Shown here: one piece after another, positions 11,588-15,289 of the stretch
Numbering within the stretch: the first letter of the stretch is position 1
Layout of the letters: each line of letters begins with the position of its first letter
Source of the DNA: CAZCWX01 sp964502465
Lineage (GTDB): Bacteria > Desulfobacterota > Binatia > Bin18
DNA length: 15,289 nt
Assembly (NCBI GenBank): GCA_964502465.1
Contig: CAZCWX010000184.1
Coordinates: forward strand, 1-15,289
Direction of reading: 5' to 3'
Translations under genes and position numbers: made by a program
The notes under the pieces: generated by a model
The model's input: only the letters and a program-made list of their open reading frames with translations
Told to the model about the DNA's origin: nothing
Databases searched by the model: none

Positions 11588-12202
11588 ATGTCGGAGCCAC
11601 AGGGAATCGCCCAACACGCCGAAGAGATCGTGCCGGGAGTATGGCGCTGGGCTGTGCATGACGATCGGATCGACTACGAGAGCGACGCCCACGCGGTTGT
11701 CGAGCAGGGCCGAGTCGTACTGATCGATCCTCTGCCTCTCGCAGAGACTGCGTTAAGGCGGTTGGGGACCATAGAAGCCATCTGTTTGACGGCAAAATGT
11801 CACCAGCGGTCGGCCTGGCGCTATCGGAAAATGTTTGGCGTGAAAGTGTACGCGCCTGAAGGGGTGCGGTCGCTGGAAGAAGAAGCGGATGTCTTCTACC
11901 GTGCTGGAGAGCAGTTGCCTGGAGGCTTACAGGCAATCCATACTCCTGGGCCAGAAAATGTGCATTATGCGTTCTGGCTGGCGCGGGAACCGGGAGTGCT
12001 CTTTTGCCCTGATTTGTTGATGCATAGTGCAGGAAAAGCGTTGGAGTTTGTTCCGACGCAGTTTCACGATGACTCAGCCGAGACCCGCCGGAGCGTAGAG
12101 CGGCTGCTCAATCTGCGCTTCTCCGTGCTCTGCTTTAATCATGGCGTACCGATGACACATGATCCGCATGCGGCGTTACGGAAGGTGCTCAAAACTGAAT
12201 AA
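11588..12202 (+). CDS. MBL-fold-like protein lacking the canonical HxHxDH motif
   Basis: This 204-residue protein is shaped like a small metallo-beta-lactamase fold: GVWRWAVHDDRIDYESDAHA, then GRVVLIDPLPL (beta strand with Asp47), IEAICLTAK, HTPGPENVHYAFW (118-130), LFCPDLLMH (Asp142) and CFNHGVPM (His185). At the point where metal-binding members have HxHxDH it reads CHQRSAWRYR (71-80): one His is kept, the second is Arg, and Asp-His is replaced by Ala-Trp. The TPGH-type turn is also altered (TPGPENVH). So it either binds metal with a different set (His72, His118 or His126, Asp142, His185) or is a non-catalytic relative. Related proteins with an HxRSAW-like sequence may exist as a subfamily. 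The start is supported by AGGAGG 4 bases upstream and the promoter at 11494-11522. Confidence 0.75.
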   Translation: MSEPQGIAQHAEEIVPGVWRWAVHDDRIDYESDAHAVVEQGRVVLIDPLPLAETALRRLGTIEAICLTAKCHQRSAWRYRKMFGVKVYAPEGVRSLEEEADVFYRAGEQLPGGLQAIHTPGPENVHYAFWLAREPGVLFCPDLLMHSAGKALEFVPTQFHDDSAETRRSVERLLNLRFSVLCFNHGVPMTHDPHAALRKVLKTE

Positions 12203-12321
12203 AGGGCTTTGCTGGCGAGCTCAGGTCTCTGCGCAATCATCCCTCTCATTCCCAGAAGAAAGCCAGTCTTTCTCTGTCCGATGCACCTTGTGCAAACTCC
12301 CATTTCCTATAGAAAGGCGAC

Positions 12322-13524
12322 ATGCACAAACGCGCCCTCTTTGTCCTGTGCCTGGCGGTGTTTTCCACCATGGCGGGGAACAGCATGGTGATCCCGTTCC
12401 TTCCTCTCTATGTCCAGCAGTTCGGAGCTGGTGAAGTTGGTGCAGGGTTACTCTTTAGTGTGCATGCCGCGACGCGGATTGTCATTCTGCCTTTTGTCGG
12501 CACCCTGTCTGATCGCTGGGATAGAAAGACCTTCCTGATTATCGGTGTCGTTTTTTATATTCTGTCCTCGCTCGCCTATTTCCCGGCTGGGCAGTTGCTG
12601 ACGTTTTTCCTCATCATGGTCGTGCATGGCGTTGCCACCGCAGTCGTCCACCCGGTGGCGACGGCGTATGTCGGGGACCTCGCGCCGAAAGGACAGGAAG
12701 GAGCCTATAGCGGGTACATCAACACCGCCTTGTTGGGGGGAGTCGCCGGAGGACCGATTCTCGGTGGCGTCATCAAAGACTTCTTCAGCATGGAAGCCAA
12801 CTTTTTTGCCATGGCAGGCCTCAGTTTTGTTGCTCTCATACTGATGGTGTTCTTCTTGCCAGAGGTGCCAAAAGGCATACCAAGAACACAGCATGCCGCT
12901 ACGTCGTTCCGCGGGTTGTTGTCATGCCGTCCGATCGCTGGGGTGGCATATTTTCGCTTTGGCTACGCTCTCACGAACGCCTTAACCTGGGTCTTTCTTC
13001 CGCTTCTGGCGACCCACCTGCTTCCACTCAGCACCACTGAGGTTGGCTTGCTCATCTCTATCAATGTGATGGTGAGTACGCTGCTGCAGGCTCCTTGTGG
13101 CAGGCTGGCTGACCGTGTGAACAAAGCATACCTGATCAGTGCCGGAGGTCTCGCCAGCGCGCTTGCCCTGGCAGTTTTCCCTTTTGCGACCGGGTTTTGG
13201 AGTCTCTTTTTCTTCAATTTGTTGGTTGGCGTCGCCTACGGCTTTGCTTTCCCGGCGCACACCGCATTAGCCATGGAACATGCCCGTGGGTATGGCATGG
13301 GGACGGTGATGAGTTTTCTGATGATGGCGCATGGGGTGGGCATGATGATCGGGCCGGCGTTGTATGGCATGATTGCGAGCCGTTTCAGCCTCGATGCCGC
13401 CTTTTGGGGCGGAGGAGTGGTGAATGCACTGCTGATGGTCATGAGTTACCCACTCATGAAAGGGGTTGGCGTGTCGGCCCAGACAACGCCAAACACAGAG
13501 CAAGAGAGCGTTGCGGTAGACTAA
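12322..13524 (+). CDS. MFS transporter, DHA1-like 12-TM exporter
   Basis: This 400-residue protein has about twelve hydrophobic segments. MFS motif A, GTLSDRWDRK (residues 60-69), lies between TM2 and TM3. An antiporter motif C-like stretch, GGVAGGPILGG (139-149), sits in TM5 and points to a drug:proton antiporter-type exporter. The second half repeats a motif A-like sequence (GRLADRVNKAY). A cytoplasmic loop near 185-205 separates the halves. It would export a small molecule across the inner membrane using the proton gradient; the substrate is unknown. The start has GAAAGGCG before the ATG. It follows the MBL-like gene by about 120 bases with no clear terminator, so co-transcription is possible. 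The next gene has its own strong promoter. Confidence 0.9.
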   Translation: MHKRALFVLCLAVFSTMAGNSMVIPFLPLYVQQFGAGEVGAGLLFSVHAATRIVILPFVGTLSDRWDRKTFLIIGVVFYILSSLAYFPAGQLLTFFLIMVVHGVATAVVHPVATAYVGDLAPKGQEGAYSGYINTALLGGVAGGPILGGVIKDFFSMEANFFAMAGLSFVALILMVFFLPEVPKGIPRTQHAATSFRGLLSCRPIAGVAYFRFGYALTNALTWVFLPLLATHLLPLSTTEVGLLISINVMVSTLLQAPCGRLADRVNKAYLISAGGLASALALAVFPFATGFWSLFFFNLLVGVAYGFAFPAHTALAMEHARGYGMGTVMSFLMMAHGVGMMIGPALYGMIASRFSLDAAFWGGGVVNALLMVMSYPLMKGVGVSAQTTPNTEQESVAVD

Positions 13525-13533
13525 GGGATTTTT

Positions 13534-13557
13534 CTTATTGACAAATTTGTCAATAAG
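13534..13557. promoter_or_regulatory. 24-bp perfect palindrome covering the -35 box, likely repressor operator
   Basis: Arms CTTATTGACAAA and TTTGTCAATAAG are perfect inverses with no spacer. The left arm contains the TTGACA -35 box. Perfect AT-rich palindromes of this size over a promoter are typical of TetR-type and related dimeric repressors. A terminator role for the MFS gene is less likely because the stem is AT-rich and no T-run follows. Confidence 0.65.
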
Positions 13558-13566
13558 GGATATGAA
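13538..13566 (+). promoter_or_regulatory. Sigma-70 promoter of the second LLM oxidoreductase
   Basis: A perfect TTGACA (13538-13543), a 17-base spacer and TATGAA (13561-13566). Transcription would start near 13574, giving a leader of about 75 bases that can fold around GCCC/GGGC. The ATG at 13649 has AAAGGAG about 11 bases upstream. Confidence 0.65.
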
Positions 13567-13577
13567 CGAACGCTCAT
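13562..13577. promoter_or_regulatory. Second, near-perfect 16-bp palindrome over the -10 box
   Basis: ATGAACGAACGCTCAT is symmetric (ATGA-CG-CG-TCAT) except for one base pair and the central AA. It overlaps the -10 and expected start of transcription. ATGAACG-type half sites resemble known operators of TetR-family fatty-acid and multidrug regulators, but the match is by eye. Confidence 0.45.
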
Positions 13578-13648
13578 GATGAATTGAGCAGGGAGCCCGC
13601 ACCGATGGGCGGAACTCAGCCTGCGCTAAGGAAAGGAGATTCCCTATT

Positions 13649-14749
13649 ATGCAGAGCATCCAACCCCTGAAAGTCGGCCTCGCCACAATCTGCCAGAACC
13701 CTGACCGGCGGATTGCAGACTATGAGGTCTACAAGAACGAGTTGCGCCTGGCTGACTTAGCAGAGCCTCTGGGCTTTGATTCAATCTGGAGTGTCGAGCA
13801 TCACTTTACTGATTACACCATGGTTCCTGATGTCCTGCAGTTTTTGACCTACATGGCAGGACGGACCAAGCGGATTAATCTCGGGTCGATGGTCGTTGTG
13901 CTGCCGTGGCACGACCCGATGCGGGTTGCGGAGCAGGTTGCCATGCTTGATGACATGTGCGACGGCCGGCTCATTCTTGGTCTCGGACGCGGTGCTGGTG
14001 AGGTCGAATTTGACGGCTTTCGCGTGCCCATGGGCGAGTCGCGAGAGCGTTTTGTCGAAGCCACAGAAATGATCCTCACCGGACTGGAGCAGGGTTATTG
14101 TGAATACAACGGCACATTCTATGTACAACCGCATAAGGATATTCGTCCTGCGCCGTTCAAGTCGTTCAAAGGTCGCACCTATGCAGCGGCAGTCTCTCCT
14201 GAATCAGCAGAGATCATGGCCCGGTTAGGGGTTGGCATTCTGATTATCCCGCAGAAACCTTGGGAAGCCGTGGCGTCAGAACTGGACATGTACAGAGGCA
14301 TCTACCGTCAGGTTCATGGTGTAGAGGCTCCTCCGACCATCGCCGGTGGGTGGGTGTTCTGCGATCGCGATGAGAAGCGCGCCCACGAAATGGCGAGACT
14401 CTACATCGGCAACTACTGGCAATCAGCGGTGAAACACTACAATTTTACCGGTGAGCACTTCGCCAAGACCAAAGGGTACGAGTACTACGGCAAGATGGCT
14501 GAACAGGTGTCAAAGGCTGGCCTTGATGGGGTCACTGACTTCTTCCTCAACCTGCAGGTCTGGGGAACGCCAGAGCAGTGTGTTGAGAAGGTGTATGACA
14601 TCCAGTCCAAAGTGGGGTGCGATGCGTTCACGGGCGTGTTCTGTTATGGCGGTATGCCGTATGACGAGGCGGAACGCAACATCCGTCTCTTTGCCAGCGA
14701 GGTGATGCCACGCTTGCAGCAGGTCGATCAGCGAGCCGTAGCGCTGTAA
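13649..14749 (+). CDS. LLM-class flavin-dependent oxidoreductase (luciferase-like monooxygenase)
   Basis: This 366-residue protein starts MQSIQPLKVGLATICQN. It carries the family EHHF motif (50-53), INLGSMVVVLPWHDPMRVAEQ, LILGLGRGAGEVEFDGF around the phosphate site, and a C-terminal WGTPEQCVEKVYDI segment that family members share. The fold is a TIM barrel using reduced flavin (FMN or F420) for oxidation of a small organic substrate. The substrate cannot be told from sequence. It is distantly similar to the protein at 589-1707 but not a recent duplicate. Its promoter lies in a strong palindrome, so the gene is probably induced by a ligand. It is convergent with a zinc alcohol dehydrogenase gene, and oxidation followed by alcohol/aldehyde handling would be a sensible pairing, though not demonstrated. 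Confidence 0.92.
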   Translation: MQSIQPLKVGLATICQNPDRRIADYEVYKNELRLADLAEPLGFDSIWSVEHHFTDYTMVPDVLQFLTYMAGRTKRINLGSMVVVLPWHDPMRVAEQVAMLDDMCDGRLILGLGRGAGEVEFDGFRVPMGESRERFVEATEMILTGLEQGYCEYNGTFYVQPHKDIRPAPFKSFKGRTYAAAVSPESAEIMARLGVGILIIPQKPWEAVASELDMYRGIYRQVHGVEAPPTIAGGWVFCDRDEKRAHEMARLYIGNYWQSAVKHYNFTGEHFAKTKGYEYYGKMAEQVSKAGLDGVTDFFLNLQVWGTPEQCVEKVYDIQSKVGCDAFTGVFCYGGMPYDEAERNIRLFASEVMPRLQQVDQRAVAL

Positions 14750-14773
14750 ACAGCTTTTGGCTTTTTGCACCTT

Positions 14774-14801
14774 GGAGGGGCCATTCATGAATTGCCCCTC
14801 C
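14774..14801. terminator. Hairpin between convergent genes, probable bidirectional terminator
   Basis: GGAGGGGC (14774-14781) and GCCCCTCC (14794-14801) form a perfect 8-bp GC-rich stem, with the self-complementary ATTCATGAAT inside. It separates the stops of the LLM gene (14749) and the alcohol dehydrogenase (14814, minus). No T-run follows on the plus strand; on the minus strand an A-rich stretch follows. Confidence 0.5.
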
Positions 14802-14813
14802 CTGTCGGGAGCA

Positions 14814-15289
14814 CTAGAAAAACTTGATCACACTGCGTGCAACCTCGCCCTGTCTGAGCAGATCGTAGGCTTCGTTTACACCTGCCAAAGAGAAAGTACG
14901 CGACACTAACTCATCAATCTTGACCTTGCCTTCCATGTAGAGGTCGATCAGCCGGGGCATATCGATGCGCGGGCGGGTTGAACCGTAGAAAGACCCTTGG
15001 AGCTTTTTCTCCATCATCATAAATACATTGGGATTCAACGAAATGCGCGCTCCCTCAGCTGAAACGCCAACGATCGTACACACGCCCCTCCGCGCCGTCA
15101 TTTTGAAAGCGAGTTCGATCGTTTTCGCCGTGCTGATCACCTCGAACGCGTAATCGACGCCACGTCCCCCTGTCAGATCCATGACGGCCTTGAAAGCATC
15201 GTCTTGCAAAGGATTGACAAAATGGGTCGCGCCGAAAGTTTTGGCGAAGTCCAACTTCTTCTGCAGTAAGTCAATCGCAATGACTTGGC
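14814..15289 (-). CDS. Zinc-type alcohol dehydrogenase, C-terminal part only
   Basis: The frame is open to the window edge and gives the last 157 residues. An apparent start at 15254 is an internal TTG; the frame continues upstream as QVIAIDLLQKKLDFAKTFGA, the second beta strand of the Rossmann domain. The Asp after AI suggests NAD(H) rather than NADP(H). Further marks are DLTGGRGVDYAFEVIS, GVCTIVGVSAEGARISL, the FYGSTRPRIDMPRLIDLYMEGK loop and the EAYDLLRQGEVARSVIKF ending, which match the medium-chain class III / NDMA-dependent type. The catalytic zinc ligands are in the missing N-terminal half. It would oxidise an alcohol or reduce an aldehyde in the cytoplasm. It faces the LLM oxidoreductase tail to tail. 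Confidence 0.9.
   Translation of the reverse strand, partial: QVIAIDLLQKKLDFAKTFGATHFVNPLQDDAFKAVMDLTGGRGVDYAFEVISTAKTIELAFKMTARRGVCTIVGVSAEGARISLNPNVFMMMEKKLQGSFYGSTRPRIDMPRLIDLYMEGKVKIDELVSRTFSLAGVNEAYDLLRQGEVARSVIKFF

Noticed and set aside
13534..13557. Palindrome as an intrinsic terminator for the MFS gene
   Set aside because: The stem is AT-rich and no T-run follows it on the plus strand, while it contains a perfect -35 box with a correctly spaced -10. Operator is the better reading, though some termination cannot be excluded.
15254..15289. Start of the alcohol dehydrogenase at 15254
   Set aside because: That codon is an internal TTG; the frame continues to the window edge with normal Rossmann-fold sequence.

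Overview
The window carries about a dozen bacterial protein genes plus non-coding elements. Codon use is moderately GC-rich. It encodes an apolipoprotein N-acyltransferase, two histidine kinases with typical bacterial boxes, a GEMM-I-type cyclic-dinucleotide riboswitch, two luciferase-like (LLM-class) flavin oxidoreductases and a fluoroacetate-dehalogenase-like hydrolase. That mix suggests a diderm, soil- or sediment-type, uncultured bacterium, perhaps of the deltaproteobacterial / Binatota / Tectomicrobia kind. The lineage is an inference; no rRNA or other phylogenetic marker is present.

Layout. 1-510 (+): the 3' part of a carboxymuconolactone decarboxylase (CMD)/AhpD-like gene, ending at a hairpin shared with a convergent LLM oxidoreductase (589-1707, -). 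1806-2481 (-): a ribbon-helix-helix antitoxin overlapping a PIN-domain toxin by 4 bp. The toxin is broken by a 13-bp tandem duplication and by one extra C, and undoing both restores a 140-residue PIN protein. 2649-4078 (+): an unknown 181-residue protein translationally coupled to the dehalogenase-like alpha/beta hydrolase. 4079-4524: a decayed stretch with a large inverted repeat, a short palindromic repeat and the last third of a lost histidine kinase.

4525-11341 (-): a same-strand signalling and envelope block. In transcription order it contains the GEMM-I riboswitch, a predicted lipoprotein with an LAGC lipobox, a REC-HisKA-HATPase protein with a GTG start, Lnt, and a large membrane kinase with an N-terminal PDZ-like domain, several TM segments and GAF-HisKA-HATPase. 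The kinase start overlaps the lnt stop (ATGA), and the REC-kinase lies 23 bp upstream of lnt, so these three probably form one operon. Neither kinase has a DNA-binding output domain. The lipoprotein would be a substrate of Lnt. Its ribosome-binding site is perfectly complementary to a CCTCCTC directly after the riboswitch, so translation control by c-di-GMP is plausible.

11494-14813 (+): a near-consensus promoter drives an MBL-fold-like protein lacking the normal HxHxDH metal motif. An MFS exporter and a second LLM oxidoreductase follow. The latter's promoter has a perfect TTGACA buried in a 24-bp perfect palindrome, as expected for a repressor operator. 14814-15289 (-): the C-terminal part of a zinc-type alcohol dehydrogenase that runs off the window, convergent with the LLM gene across a hairpin.

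The strongest candidate for something undescribed is the riboswitch-lipoprotein-kinase-Lnt-kinase block. No CRISPR array, tRNA, rRNA, intact insertion sequence or phage gene was seen.
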